A stretch of 64,000 bases of DNA from Megaleporinus macrocephalus (GCA_021613375.1 CM038716.1:17306024-17370023); one strand, 5' to 3'. Positions 1 to 10,617 are shown, counted from the stretch's first letter. The notes: a model not told the origin generated them from the sequence alone. Translations and numbers: made by a program.

Positions 1-89
1 CTGTTAACCTTGGGTTGTTTCTTACCTCTTTCAGGATTTTCTTTTGTCCTCTTGGAGTGATGTTAACAGGGTGTCCACTCCTCGGTATT

Positions 90-537
90 TTATTTAACAG
101 GCAAAGCACTTGTGGAAAAGCTGGCTGCAGTATAACATAAATCCTTTTGCAGTTGTCCAGCCCTTCCCTGCAGGACTCCAAAACGCTGACTATTGGGGAT
201 GGTGATGGAAGGTGGACTCTTTAGAATCACCTGGATTTCTGCAGTGATTGGAAGGCTGGGTTTCACAGGTGCTTTGCCCATTAAACATCCACGCTGCAAA
301 ACAATACAACATACACAGTGCAGACAAAAGACTGCAATAAATATAAAACAGGACACAAGCCAGACAGTATATGATACTGAGAATATGTAGAGTGCAAAGA
401 TGTGCAAAGAGGAATACAACATACTATGACATATTAGCAGATAGCCTAGCATATATGCACATAGCAGTTACAAATATATGAATTATAATAAGTACAGTAT
501 CTCAGTGTGAACATAATTAAATACAGTACCTCAGACA
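90..537 (-). repeat. Probable 3' untranslated part of the adjacent antisense LINE
   Basis: This stretch lies immediately 3' (minus-strand sense) of the recognisable LINE ORF2 C-terminus. It is A/T-rich, with short runs such as GTGCAAAGATGTGCAAAGA that resemble LINE 3' UTRs. The open frame on the minus strand here (90-452) has a hydrophobic, low-complexity translation and no recognisable domain. Assignment rests mainly on position next to the LINE coding remnant, so the left boundary is uncertain. Confidence 0.35.
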
Positions 538-870
538 TTAAACAGGCGCTGCAGAGATGGGGAGCGAGATGGTATTGTGTGTGTATAAAGGTGCCCATCT
601 GTTCAATCTCTGGAGTCTGTTAAGGAGTCTGATGGCTTGTGGAAAGAAGCTGTGGCACAGTCTGGCTGTTAGGGCCTGAATGCTCCAGTACCTTCTTCCA
701 GAAGACAAACAGTTCATGTAAGGGGTGTGTAGAGTCATCAACAAAGCTGGTGGCTTTTTGGAAGCAGTGTGTGGTGTAAATGTCTATGATGAAGAAACAG
801 AGACCCCGCTGATAACCTCCTTAGTCGACTTACCTATTTGCTGAAGGGTCTTACAGTCAGAGACAGTAAG
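538..870 (-). mobile_element. LINE (L2/CR1-type) ORF2 C-terminal remnant, antisense
   Basis: Read on the minus strand, this encodes the C-terminal end of a non-LTR retrotransposon ORF2, downstream of the reverse-transcriptase core. The motif SGRRYWSIQALTARLCHSFF followed by PQAIRLLN matches the conserved SGRRYR...NSFxPxAIRLLN ending I know from L2/CR1-type fish LINEs. Upstream codons read as FVDDSTHP, but in a different frame, so there is at least one net indel between the two motifs. The fragment is 5'-truncated and not functional. Naming a precise family would need a repeat-library comparison. Confidence 0.75.
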
Positions 871-1029
871 ATCCATTATTTTAGGTCTCTAACAGTAGTC
901 GACGGTTAGAATTGGTTAATCTGAATTCTTCTGTCCAATGGCAGACTACTGTCTTATCATTTTACTCTCTGTTTAGTATTGTTAAATATATAATCTTATC
1001 TTTAATATTGCTCTGGTGTTATTGGTCTG

Positions 1030-1225
1030 CTATTCAGAGCCGACCAGAGGAAGACGGTTTCCTATTAAGTCTGATTCCCCTCAAGGATTCTTCCTCTTGC
1101 TCTTTGGGACTTGTTCCTTGCCAGTGTTGCTCTTGATGTACTTATTGGGGGCCTGGACGCAGATTTTCTGTAAAGCTGCTTTGTGACAATGTCTGTGCTA
1201 TATCAATAAACTTTGACTTGATTTC
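1030..1225 (+). repeat. Dispersed retroelement-like 3' tail
   Basis: The sequence contains GGATTCTTCCTCTTGCTCTT, GTAAAGCTGCTTTGTGACAA and a final CAATAAACTTTGACTTGA. This succession is familiar from a very common teleost repeat 3' end (TTCCTCTGGCTCTAGGG...AAAGCTGCTTTGTGACAA...AATAAA). The ORF at 912-1136 is a by-product. Identification is from memory; the class (LINE or SINE tail) is not resolved. Confidence 0.6.
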
Positions 1226-1765
1226 ATTCTTTCACTGTGAAATCACAACCCAGTGTTATAAGTCCAAGATGTGTGACAGTCAAGAAGCAGTTAAAAAAGG
1301 AAATGGACAAAAAAAAAGAAAATGGGCAAATCAAGCAAAATAAAGCTTGAACATGTGCTGATCACTCCATACCTCAGCATCACTGAATGTGTCGGGGATT
1401 ACTTGGACCATGAGAAGCAGAAAATGCAACCAATGTGAACCAGACTGAACTTTAGAGGTGTGGAAAATATCTCTGTAGATTTATTTAAAAACTGAAAGAA
1501 TGAAAACTGCCATAAAGATACATTTTTTATTATTTTAAATATAGTTGTTGTAGTTTCTGTGCAATTTTACTGCTTGTTTTAATGATTCTGTAAAATCCAT
1601 AAGATATACTTAATGGATGCTTTGCCTCACAGTTAAGTTAACGAAGTGTGGTCTCCGAGTTTTACACAGGACTCTATGTGTGTGTGTGTTTGTGAGCATC
1701 TTTAAGTCGCTCTGCCCCAGTTTACTGGCAGAGGCCCCAATGTCTGTGCTACGAGTCACGTCCCG
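1226..1765. other. AT-rich spacer, nothing recognised
   Basis: Mixed AT-rich sequence without an open frame resembling a gene, and without clear repeat structure beyond short A runs near 1308-1320. Confidence 0.5.
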
Positions 1766-1838
1766 AGGAGAGAGAGGGGGAGAGAGAGAGAAAAAGACAG
1801 AGAGAGAGAGAGAGAGAGAGATACAGAGAGAGAGAGAA
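1766..1838. repeat. (GA)n microsatellite, imperfect
   Basis: A GA/GGA-rich run with GAGAGAGAG blocks interrupted by AAAAAGACAG and ATAC. Overlapping frames in this area (serine/leucine-rich on the minus strand, REREREREI on the plus) are products of the dinucleotide repeat. Confidence 0.9.
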
Positions 1839-2160
1839 GTAAAGCTGCGAAAAAGAGGGGGAGGAAGGAGGAGTGGGCGTAAGGGGCACACGGAGCAGGA
1901 CACAGGAAGTGGATGAAGATGAAGACAGCAAAGACAATGAGGTGCTAGCAGAGAGGAGGATGAAAAGGAAGAGCAAGAAGGGAGGAGGAGAAGGAAGATG
2001 GCAGGATAAATGTGGGAAGACTGGAGTGGGTCTGAGGACAGAGTAGAGTGTGAGTATGTGTGTTTGGCATTAGAAGGCAGAGAGATAGAGGGGCTTCGGC
2101 CGGCCGGACGTGTGTGTTTGTGTTTGACTGAAGAGGGATGTGAAACACACAGACCCCTCA
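1839..2160. other. Purine-rich tract (GA/GGA) downstream of the microsatellite
   Basis: The plus strand is strongly purine-biased (AGGAGGAG, GAAGATGAAGAC, GGAGAAGGAAGATGG). The minus-strand ORF 1610-2161 is a serine/leucine/proline-rich low-complexity translation of this bias. No domain was recognised, so it is not called as a gene. Confidence 0.6.
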
Positions 2161-2234
2161 CTGGCTCAGCTCATGGCCTGGAATAGTGCCATCACCACGA
2201 TGGACATAGACACACACATCTCACAGCATGCATG

Positions 2235-2263
2235 CACACACACACACACACACACACACACAC
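2235..2263. repeat. (CA)n microsatellite
   Basis: Uninterrupted CA dinucleotides, about 14 units, after CATGCATG. Confidence 0.95.
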
Positions 2264-3242
2264 CAGTCCTGATACTGTGCCTTTGCAATGCAAGGTCACT
2301 TAGATGCATCTTCATTAACCCCTCAAAATTATTACTAATTAAAAAAATAATTGAACCCAAAACACTAAAGTTAAAAATAAAAGAAACAAATAAACTACCA
2401 TTTTACATTAGCCAACCTAAGGCCATTAGTTGTAATCCAATGTCAGCTATATTAGCACTCCTGGCTGTGGTATCGTCTTATAGTGTGTTAGGGTGTGATT
2501 ATTTAAATAAAATAAAATAAAATTAAATTAAAAAAAAATAATAATAAAAAATAAAATTGTAGATATAAATCACTTACTCACGTAGGACAGCTGCAGATAC
2601 CAAGGGTACGGGTTCCTCCTCTAAATCACACCCCAAATTCTACTACTCTGTGCTGGTAACATCCAGAGTACAATCCATAACATGAGAAAAACTAGTGAAA
2701 ACACTAACAGTTCTTGTCTTGTAAGCAATCTGTTCTGCTCACATGTGAAACACATCATCATACTTAATTAGGGGACCTATTTAGCCATGATTACATATAT
2801 ATTAACAACGAGAAGCCTGCTCTCCACTGAACAGTGTTACTGAATACGCCTTGTTTTCCAGACGTAGGCCTTTATGAATGGCTTTATAAGTTTTAATTTT
2901 ATTAAGTCTGTGTTCCCGCAAACATTGCGTAAAATTACTCTCAGTTGATCCAAGATGTTTTTCTTACAAAATCAGATTATACAGTGGGAACGTACATAGT
3001 TGGACGTTAAAACCACTGTTGTACCACTGAGAACACATTTACATTCTCTGTGTCTTAAACCAAAAATGTACCTGCAGTGTCTTTTTTCCAGCAGTGTAGA
3101 TGAGTGGAAGGTGACGGGGTGACAGGCTTCTATTATTCACACCTCACGCCCACATGACTGCTGCTTATGAAATCTACGGTCTGATTTGAGACAAAACAAA
3201 AACTATGTAGTATATAATTAAAGGTGTGTAAAATCTAAAACA
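2264..3242. other. AT-rich spacer with an A-rich run at about 2505-2560
   Basis: AATAAAATAAAATAAAATT-type low-complexity sequence around 2505-2560, otherwise unremarkable AT-rich DNA. No gene or clear repeat was recognised. Confidence 0.5.
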
Positions 3243-3757
3243 GATATTTTTGATAAAGTATTAAAGAAGTAATGAAATCCTGATATCCTCATATTACAGT
3301 CGAGCTGCCGTTTGTATGAACGAACCATTAGAAATCAACCAAAACTGTGAAATGTTTCACTAACAGAATGCTTCTGAGTTTCTCTCCTAAACATGCCAGT
3401 GAGTCAATATACAGGAGATATAAGGCTTTGATGCAACTGTTTGGTGCAAAAGTTATAGAGGTGTGGGGGTGAAGAATTAAAGTGTCAGGTCCAAGTCCAC
3501 ATGCTCACCTTTAGGATATTTTTGATAATGTATTAAAGAATTAATGAAATCCTGACCTCATATTACCACCAAGCTGCCGAGCTCTGTATGAGAAATCAAA
3601 ACTGTGAAATGTTTACACTAACAAAATGCTTCAGAGTTTCTCTTTTAAACACACCAATGAGTCAATATATAGGAGATATAAGGCTTTGGTGCAACGGTGA
3701 GAGGTTTGAGAGTGAGGAATTGAAGTGTGAGGTCTGAGTCCACACGCTTGCCTTTAG
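3243..3757 (+). repeat. Diverged tandem duplication, unit about 272 bp, two copies
   Basis: Copy 1 starts GATATTTTTGATAAAGTATT at 3243 and copy 2 starts GATATTTTTGATAATGTATT at 3515. The copies share in the same order: TTAATGAAATCCTGA, CTGTGAAATGTTT, GAGTCAATATA, GGAGATATAAGGCTTTG and CTCACCTTTAGG / CTTGCCTTTAGG. They have diverged by scattered substitutions and small indels, so the duplication is old. No coding potential was recognised. Confidence 0.85.
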
Positions 3758-3759
3758 GC

Positions 3760-4330
3760 AATAGGTGGAGCTGAGAGTGGAGGGATGGCGGTGTGGGATG
3801 AGTTTATTTCAGGGTACAAATAGAGAGCAGAAAGATAACAGCTGTCTGTTTTGCAGGCCAACGCAGGAAAGTGAAATTGCTCAAGGTCACGGCAGCATCC
3901 CAAAACAGGATGACCTGCACTTGAGTTCAGCCGTGCTATCTGGCAGCTCCTGTGCAGCGATGCCCCACGTGTGGCACCAGGAAGCTGCAGGCCGGGCCGT
4001 CCTGTCAGAGCCACTCCTAAGGTGCAGGGGGCTGAGGGGCCAGCGGCCAGCGTCCAGCTCGTGACTCATCCCTCACCTATTTATAAAAAGGCCATTAAGC
4101 AGAGAGTGCTGGAGCGCAGGAATGTAAACGTGCCCTGCCACAGACCTCCACTTCCTGCCCCAGCGCGGACAGCCGGCGCTCCGTTACGGCATCATGCCTC
4201 TCCGAAAACGTCAGACTCTCCTCCAGCGCTCCGCCACTGGAGAATTTCTCTGCTCCGAAAGACACTTCCTGTCTCCACACTCCAGAGGACGGTGTCCATG
4301 CAGCTATGGAGCAGAGGTGAAAAAAAACTG
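3760..4330. other. GC-rich complex block; candidate regulatory or conserved noncoding sequence
   Basis: Composition changes sharply from the AT-rich flanks to GC-rich, non-repetitive sequence. A TGACTCAT (AP-1-like) motif at about 4063 is followed by CTATTTATAAAAAGG (MEF2/TATA-like) at about 4077. Several overlapping frames of 60-125 codons exist but none has a recognisable domain, and they contradict each other by frame and strand. Whether it is conserved in other fishes cannot be seen from one sequence. Confidence 0.3.
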
Positions 4331-5317
4331 ACCTCACAGTTTGATTAGGATTCAAGGCTCCATGAAACGACCCTCAACTCCTTTTTCATCCCCTTTTTCA
4401 TCCCCTTAGATAGTTTGAACAGAATCATTTTAATATAATGCAGTGACACAAAGCAATTCAAAAACAAAGCTGCAGACTGGTTTACAACATACTGGTTTAG
4501 TCCACTACTTAACCTGCAAGGTGTAATTTACATATTTTGTTTGATTATTTCATTCCCAGCCATTGAAAATGAATGTTTAAGCAGTTATTGCAGTTATAGA
4601 TTATTAACATCTCACTCATTCTCTCCATGAATGATGATGAACAGTGTTTCACTCACTGCTTCTGTAATAAGTAATCTGTAGGTCATGCTAACAGAAATGT
4701 TACTTAATAGAAAACTGAATTTGTTGTAACGGCTCAGGAAACTATAAATGAAAACCACCAGGTTTGAGTTAAGTTTGCTGTGAACACATGATCTGTTTTT
4801 GGCATTTTGATTGGCTGTTGCATTAAACTTGTTTCACTAAGCTGAGACTCTTGAAAAAGCTGCAACTAATGTAAAAACTTTAAATGTGGATCTTCAGCAA
4901 CTTTTTCTGAATTTGATATCATTTTGTGACACATTTCTCTGATGTAAAAAGACCATTAGGGTGAAAATCTAACCGTTTGCTTTCTTTTACAAATTGGCTT
5001 AATGGAACCATCACAGTCCGCAAGTTCCTGTATATGTTTTTTATAGAAAACCATCAACTCTTCAAAAAGGTTACATTTCAAGAGTTAAACCTTTAGGTTC
5101 CTTTACATTGTATCAACCCAACAGCAAATCACAGAATGCAATTAACGAACAGCAGTTACTTTTACATTTTTCAGTGGCTAAATAGTGTTCAAATACTTTT
5201 TGGGGCCACTACTTAGGCAAATGTATAGATCAGGTCACACAGGCCTTAACAATCTTAGGTTTGTATCCAGTCGGAGTGCACTATAATGGCTGCGTCATAT
5301 TTCATCATATTTTTGGA
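4331..5317. other. AT-rich spacer, nothing recognised
   Basis: No open frame of note and no repeat unit was found. There are short phrases such as TTTTGGGGCCACTAC near 5200 that could be remnants of dispersed repeats, but not enough to assign. Confidence 0.45.
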
Positions 5318-5380
5318 ATATAATATAATATAATATAATATAATATAATATAATATAATATAATATAATATAATATAATA
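5318..5380. repeat. (TAATA)n pentanucleotide microsatellite
   Basis: About 12 perfect 5-bp units (TAATA/TATAA phase), unusually regular for this window. Confidence 0.95.
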
Positions 5381-5413
5381 AGATTCACAGAGCTACAGCA
5401 GCAAAGATAGCAG

Positions 5414-5436
5414 CAATAAATAAATAAATAAATAAA
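5414..5436. repeat. (AAAT)n microsatellite
   Basis: Five AATA/AAAT units between GCAGC and CAGAACAG. Confidence 0.9.
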
Positions 5437-6000
5437 CAGAACAGTATATACACAATATAAATATTTAAAAAGTCAAGACCTGTCAAGATTGTATTTACAA
5501 AAATTGCATATTGCTTCTTAATAATTATTGTGAAATATTTGCTGCTGTATCTCATTACCTGAATATATTGTGTATACTGACTACATCACTATAACTCATG
5601 CACTCTGACTATATACTCTGACTGCCAGATTAGATTATCAGTATTTATGTAGCTGTTATAAGAAAACATAACTGTAATATCTTTAAATAACTGTGTTATT
5701 TAATATATATTATTTAATATAACAGTGTTATATATAGTTTCGTATTGTATTTTTTACCTAACAATAGAGATTTATTTTTCTGTAATTTCTTATTTCTCTT
5801 TCTCTTATTGTATTCCGAATAACTTGCATCTTAATATAAAATATATGTAATATATAATAAATAATATAATAAAATAATAAAGTGGGTATGCACCTTTTAA
5901 CCATGGTAAATGACTTATGTATATGTTATGATTAGCCTGTTGTAACTAACTGCTATATTATAACCACTTTCAGACTAATGATGTGTACATCAGATATGAT
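5437..6000. other. Very AT-rich spacer
   Basis: Runs of TAATATA/ATATAA without a regular period. No gene was recognised. Confidence 0.5.
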
Positions 6001-6340
6001 GAAAGTGTAACAGGCAATTAGCTGCGGCAGTAATGAACACGCGGGACTGACCATTTGTGGGTGTGGAGGTCGGGGAGGGGGGTTGTTACACAACAAGGGT
6101 GCTGCTCACCATTGTTTCTAGTGTGGGAGGCAGAAATATGTCTGTGCTGTGTGTGTATGTGTGTCTGTGTTAGGGGCGGAGGTGTCAAGGGCAAGTTATA
6201 TTTAGAAATTCAACACCAAACAATTTGATGCGCACCTTGTTTTGTTTGTTCCTGTGATTATGGATAGACTAAAATTGCTAGCGTGATTAATATGCAATTA
6301 AGCAGCTATATATGGAGATACCTTCACTTTCTGTCTTCAG
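6001..6340. other. Candidate conserved noncoding block with homeodomain-type motifs
   Basis: Complex sequence with GTGATTAATATGCAATTAAG near 6282-6301 (clustered TAAT/ATTA cores) after a TG-rich stretch at about 6150-6170. It borders the GC-rich block that follows. Regulatory function is an inference from composition and motif clustering only. Confidence 0.3.
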
Positions 6341-7300
6341 GCAAACGCTCTTTCTATCTTTAACCGCGCGCTGTGCGCACATGGCCCGTCTGCAGGGTCT
6401 GAGTTCCGGCACTAGCTTGTGTGTGTGTGTAAGCATTTACTGTATGTGTGCGCTTTGCGGGGCTGGCAGCGTTAGGGTTAAGTCAGCCTGCGCGGGGACG
6501 GACTGTCTTGGCCATTTCCTGCGGGCTGCCCAGCCCTGACCTGCTGGCCCGAGCCAGGCTGCACACACACGTAGACAGCTGACCCGCGCTTCCTGTCAGA
6601 CAGCAACACCCCCGCGGCTCCTCACACACACTCACACAAACAGTGTCCCCAGAAGCATCCTCGGTCTGCTCCACTGAACCCAGCCCTTTTGTCCAAAGTC
6701 CAGTCCAGTCTAGCCGCTCCAGTGCTACAGGTGCACCGCCCACACCCACTGCTTCGTATGCAGGTCAAAGGTCACCCAGGCCTGCTGCCTGACCGAACCT
6801 GCCTCTCGTCCCCTGTTCTTGTGTGTTTGGACGCACTCTCAGCAGGCGCACTTGTTCCAGTCCATGGCCATCTGTGTCCGAGCCCAAGCGGAAGGTGTCA
6901 GGAAGTCGGACCACAACAATAAAGGTGAGCCCGTCTATTCTACTGCTCGGGACGGCCTATCCGAATTTTCCTCTGTAGTCCCTCGTGTGTGTGTGTTGTT
7001 GTTGTGAGTCTGGTTTGTCCATCAGGGCCGCGCTGCTGTGTCCTGGCGGCATGGCGTGCGCTACGTGTCCAGGGGTTGTGTGTGTGTGTGTTGCGTCTGT
7101 AGCGTGTTGCGTATTGCGCTTCCGGCCATACATGAGGCCTGATGTCAAGCTCCGCAGGGGACGTCACCGGAACCCTATGCAGGGGGAATGGGGCGGGAGA
7201 GCCGGGGATAGGAGTCATGTGACCAATCTCATTTTAGGAGGATTTAGGACAGGGAGAGGGGGGTCGGGTGCATGTGAAGGGCAACAAGTGACCGCAGTAG
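6341..7300. other. GC-rich block, possible regulatory region or untranslated exon
   Basis: About 1 kb of GC-rich, CpG-containing sequence. A good splice-donor consensus, AAAG/GTGAGC, has its GT at 6925-6926, and a perfect DR1 motif lies at 6762-6774. Short frames (6312-6539, 6689-6922, 6985-7401) show no domain and are cysteine/valine-rich where CA/TG repeats occur. A 5' UTR exon is possible but unproven. Confidence 0.3.
6762..6774 (+). promoter_or_regulatory. Perfect DR1 nuclear-receptor motif
   Basis: AGGTCA A AGGTCA: two identical consensus half-sites in direct orientation separated by one base. DR1 is the known recognition arrangement for HNF4, RXR homodimers, PPAR/RXR and COUP-TF. It lies in a GC-rich block, which supports but does not prove a regulatory role. 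Confidence 0.45.
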
Positions 7301-7790
7301 GAGCTAAGACACAGTCTGAAAAGAGAGCTGATTTCACATATATGTCTCTTTCATTTCTTTCTCTTTATCGCTCTCTCTTTCAGCAATTACAGCAAGTTTA
7401 AAACTTGGTCTCATTACTAAGTGTCAACTTACTAACAACCTCTTTGCCAGACATCACAGCTTGCAAAGGCTTTTGTGGTTATATTATTATATCATCCTTG
7501 CAGAAAACCTCTAGTTTAGTCATATTCTTGGGCCGTCTCGCAAGCACAGCATGTTTAACGTCTACCCACAGGTTTCCGATAAAGTCAAGGCACTGTGGGT
7601 TCCATTTCCAAAGCTTCACTCTGAGATTGTTGAAACAGTCTAGAGTGAATTTTGAGGTATGTTTAAGGTCAGCCCTGTTTCAACTTTACTGTCTTCACTG
7701 ATACATGTACCTCCATAGTTTTCAGACTTTTACTGGATTCCTTACTTCCATCTACCTGTGCAATACATCCTGTACCACTCGCTGCCACAC
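7301..7790. other. Spacer, nothing recognised
   Basis: Mixed sequence. The frames at 7405-7701 and 7705-7941 have no recognisable domain. Confidence 0.4.
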
Positions 7791-7907
7791 ACCATCATCA
7801 TCATCCTCATCAAAACCACTTATGCTCCTGTGTCATGAAGGGCGCTGGAGCCTATCCCAGCACTCACTGGGAAGAAGGCAAGAAACACACTGGACAGGCT
7901 GCCACAT
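7791..7907 (-). mobile_element. Retroposon (SINE/LINE) 3' tail, antisense copy
   Basis: GGCGCTGGAGCCTATCCCAG and GGACAGGCTGCCA are the reverse complement of a tail whose plus-strand form ends GGGATAGGCTCCAGC followed by ATGG-type repeats. The simple tail appears here as CATCATCATCATCCTCATC at 7791-7812. The same family occurs in sense orientation at 9250-9377 and 25320-25600. Confidence 0.7.
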
Positions 7908-8958
7908 ACCGCCGAAGCACAATACATCCCACCTCACTTAACATGGTGTTAACAGCTTATCAGCTGACGAAGCATCCTTTGCGTTAAATGCTGTTTATTA
8001 TTTTCATGACACATGGCATCTAGGTGTGCTGCATACCTGAGACTTCTACTTTTTTTTCCTCTGAAAACTCATCCATGCAGACCATGTTTGTGTAAGTGTA
8101 GCCACATGCTCTTAATGAGTACAAACAAGGGATAAATCTAAAGTCTATTCTCTTTAGTCTAGGTTCTTTAAGGAGACTGGATAAGTTAATTCAACAAAAA
8201 CAACAACAATAAAAAAAATCCTCTACCCCAAGGATGGCAAAGGGCAACAATTATGAATAATTTGGTGTGAATATATATGGTATGTATCTTTATACGCATA
8301 TCTATTTATGCTATAATACACACTAGATTAAGAAATAAATTAACAAAAGGAATAACATGATCTAAAAAATGAGATCTCAATAAAAACATAACTAAAATAT
8401 TTCTGTAACTATCAAATCTTAACAATTTCCCTTCTTCTGAGTGCACTCAGTCCCCATTGCCTTTTCACACTACAACGTCTCTGTCCCTGATCCTAGAGGT
8501 GAAGAGGTATCCAGTAGCTGAAGATGGGTCTGTTGCGATGAACTGATGATCCTGAGACAACGATGTAGCTCAGTGATGGCAGTAGGGCAGTCTGGTTTAA
8601 ATGTAGCTCAGTAATATATACATATATATAAAGAAATGTCCAGGGCTGGACTGGGACAAAAAAATCAGCCCTGGCATTTTTGGTGTCATAATTAGTGGAG
8701 CACAGCCGACCAGTAATTTATGTATGTGTTCCGCGAAGGAATGTGTTTTACTATTATCATATAATAATAAAAAAAAACAACATAACTTTTTGCCTTATTA
8801 GAAATGTACAGTGAATTACTTTAGAAGTCTGTCAAAGAACCATTGTGAAAAGCAAATAAGTAAATTTACACATACTGTAGTTCCAGCACTTTTGTCTACT
8901 CATTAGTAGACTCATGCCTACTAATTCTTCAGGTTAAGAGATGCTCCCTCCTTTAAAA
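7908..8958. other. AT-rich spacer
   Basis: No gene was recognised. It contains short AT tracts near 8620 and 8760. Confidence 0.45.
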
Positions 8959-9032
8959 CAGCCCTGTCTGTTTTTAGCCTGATCTAAATGTATGTTATAG
9001 CATTTAGATCAGGCTAAAAACAGACAGGGCTG
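8959..9032. repeat. Perfect inverted repeat, 32-bp arms, 10-bp loop
   Basis: The left arm 8959-8990 (starting CAGCCCTGTCTG) is exactly reverse-complementary to the right arm 9001-9032 (ending CAGACAGGGCTG). The loop is TATGTTATAG. With one mismatch the stem extends to 36 bp (8955-9036). An RNA copy would form a 74-nt hairpin with no bulges. A foldback-formed element, a microRNA-like hairpin and an assembly artefact are all possible. Confidence 0.9.
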
Positions 9033-9237
9033 CTTTGTGAACTCATGCAACTCTTCAGCATTTGACACTGTCTTACTGTGGCCTTTTGCTATTAATACTT
9101 TTATACACTGACTTTAGTAAAACTTAAACTGCATAGCTTTTACTTCATTTAACAGTTTAAGGATCTGTTATTTCACTTGTTTGAGTGTTTTTAAAACATG
9201 TTGAAAAGGTTCAGAGAATTTATTATTATTAGCTAAC
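9033..9237. other. AT-rich spacer
   Basis: Nothing recognised between the hairpin and the retroposon insertion. Confidence 0.5.
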
Positions 9238-9389
9238 AATTCCTAATGAGGCCATGCGATGGACTGGCGACCTGCCCATGGTGTACCACGCCTTCGCCTG
9301 ATGAAACTGGGATTGGCTTCAGCCCCCCGTGACACCCACTAGCAGGATAAAGCGAAAAATAATGGATAGATGGATGGAATTCCTAATGA
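9238..9389 (+). mobile_element. 5'-truncated retroposon tail flanked by a 12-bp target-site duplication
   Basis: The inserted segment 9250-9377 carries GATGGACTGGCGACCTG, GGGATTGGCTTCAGC and a terminal AATGGATAGATGGATGG simple tail. It is bracketed by perfect direct repeats AATTCCTAATGA at 9238-9249 and 9378-9389, the hallmark of target-primed insertion. The element lacks a tRNA-like head, so it is 5' truncated. The related copy at 25320 retains the head. Confidence 0.85.
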
Positions 9390-9999
9390 ACTGTTTTAGT
9401 CGTAAGGCGTTAGTTAAGGCCTAACTAAAACTCACACTTGCACGTCACGATTATTTATTTTATTTATTATTCTTTAAATATCCATTGTAGCTCATAAGAT
9501 CTAAAGTAACTGTATATATTAACATGTGCATAAAATTATCTCTCTCTCTTTTTCTGTCCTCTCTCAGTCTGTGTATTTCACTTTATTAGTATTAATGTTA
9601 TAATATTGTCAGAGCAGTAAATAATATTAATAAAAGAGGAAAAAGAAGGAGGAATATAATAGAAATGGAACAGATTAAATAAACCAAATGAAAATGCAGA
9701 AGTTATTTCCAATATGTGTTTTAATAATAAGTTGACACTTTGCATTACTGGTCATCCTGTAGAGCAGAAACAAGATGTCACTCACCTAAAATAGAACAGA
9801 ATATTTTGGCAACTATGAGACGAGTGAGTTTGTGGATCATTGAGGATGATTCTGAGAATAACACCTGACACAAGAAATCAAGACCAGCTGGCTCAGAACA
9901 GTCATCACGCAGTGCTGCAGACCTGAGCCGTGGTACACTGATGACTACCTACATCACTCTACATATGATTAGCCATGACATAAAACTCACCTTTTATCA
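9390..9999. other. AT-rich spacer
   Basis: No coding or repeat structure was recognised. Confidence 0.45.
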
Positions 10000-10440
10000 T
10001 TCATGTCACTTACCACACTGCACAATAACAGACTGTAGACTGCAATCCGTTAGCTCCCTGTCATCCTGTTCTTCAATGGTCAGGACCACCACAAAGCAGG
10101 TATTATCCGGGTGGTGGATCATTCTCATTGTTCTCAGAGAAACTGAAGTGGTGGTGATGTTTTAGTGTGTGTCGTGTGTGCTGGTATGAGTGGATAAGAC
10201 ACAGCACTCCCTGTCCACTCCTATTAGGCACTCCTATATTGTTTGCCCACCTTGTAGATGTACAGTCAGAGCTGGTAGCTCATCTGTTGCTGCCCAGTTT
10301 GAGTTGGTCACCTTCTAGTCCATCATTAGTGGTCACAGAACACTACCCACAGAATTTGGATAAATATTTAAGATTGGTGGTCTACTCTCAGTGCAGCAAG
10401 AAGGTGCTTAAAAAGCTTCAGCAGCACTGCTGTGTCTGAT
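10000..10440 (+). mobile_element. Palindromic dispersed DNA element, copy A (interior inverted)
   Basis: It contains TTCTTCAATGGTCAGGACCA, GTGCTGGTATGAGTGGAT, CCACCTTGTAGATGTA, ATCATTAGTGGTCACAG and CAGCAGCACTGCTGTGTCTG. The same blocks occur at about 22100-22556 and 35930-36440. The family is an imperfect palindrome with internal inverted copies of the CAGTGCTGCTGGAGTTTTTA type. Here the left outer arm has its usual orientation, but the middle section runs the opposite way relative to copy B. ORFs 9941-10165 and 10167-10439 are by-products. Confidence 0.75.
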
Positions 10441-10616
10441 CTGTTTTTGCACAGGCCACAAAGTATGTTTTTGTTGTTTTTCCAATCTGTTTATTCCAGC
10501 AAATCCATGGAAACGGTGCACTAAAATTAGTGGAAAAACTAATCAACAGAACTTAAGAGTTAAAACATACATTATATTCAACTGTGTGTACATAAAGGTT
10601 CTCAGTGCTCAGATGT

Positions 10617-10617
10617 G

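Noticed and set aside
1610..2161. 183-codon serine/leucine-rich frame
   Set aside because: Translation of a GA/GGA-rich tract, with conflicting frames on both strands.
3971..4348. 125-codon frame in the GC-rich block
   Set aside because: No domain, overlapping frames on the other strand, and no splice or start context.
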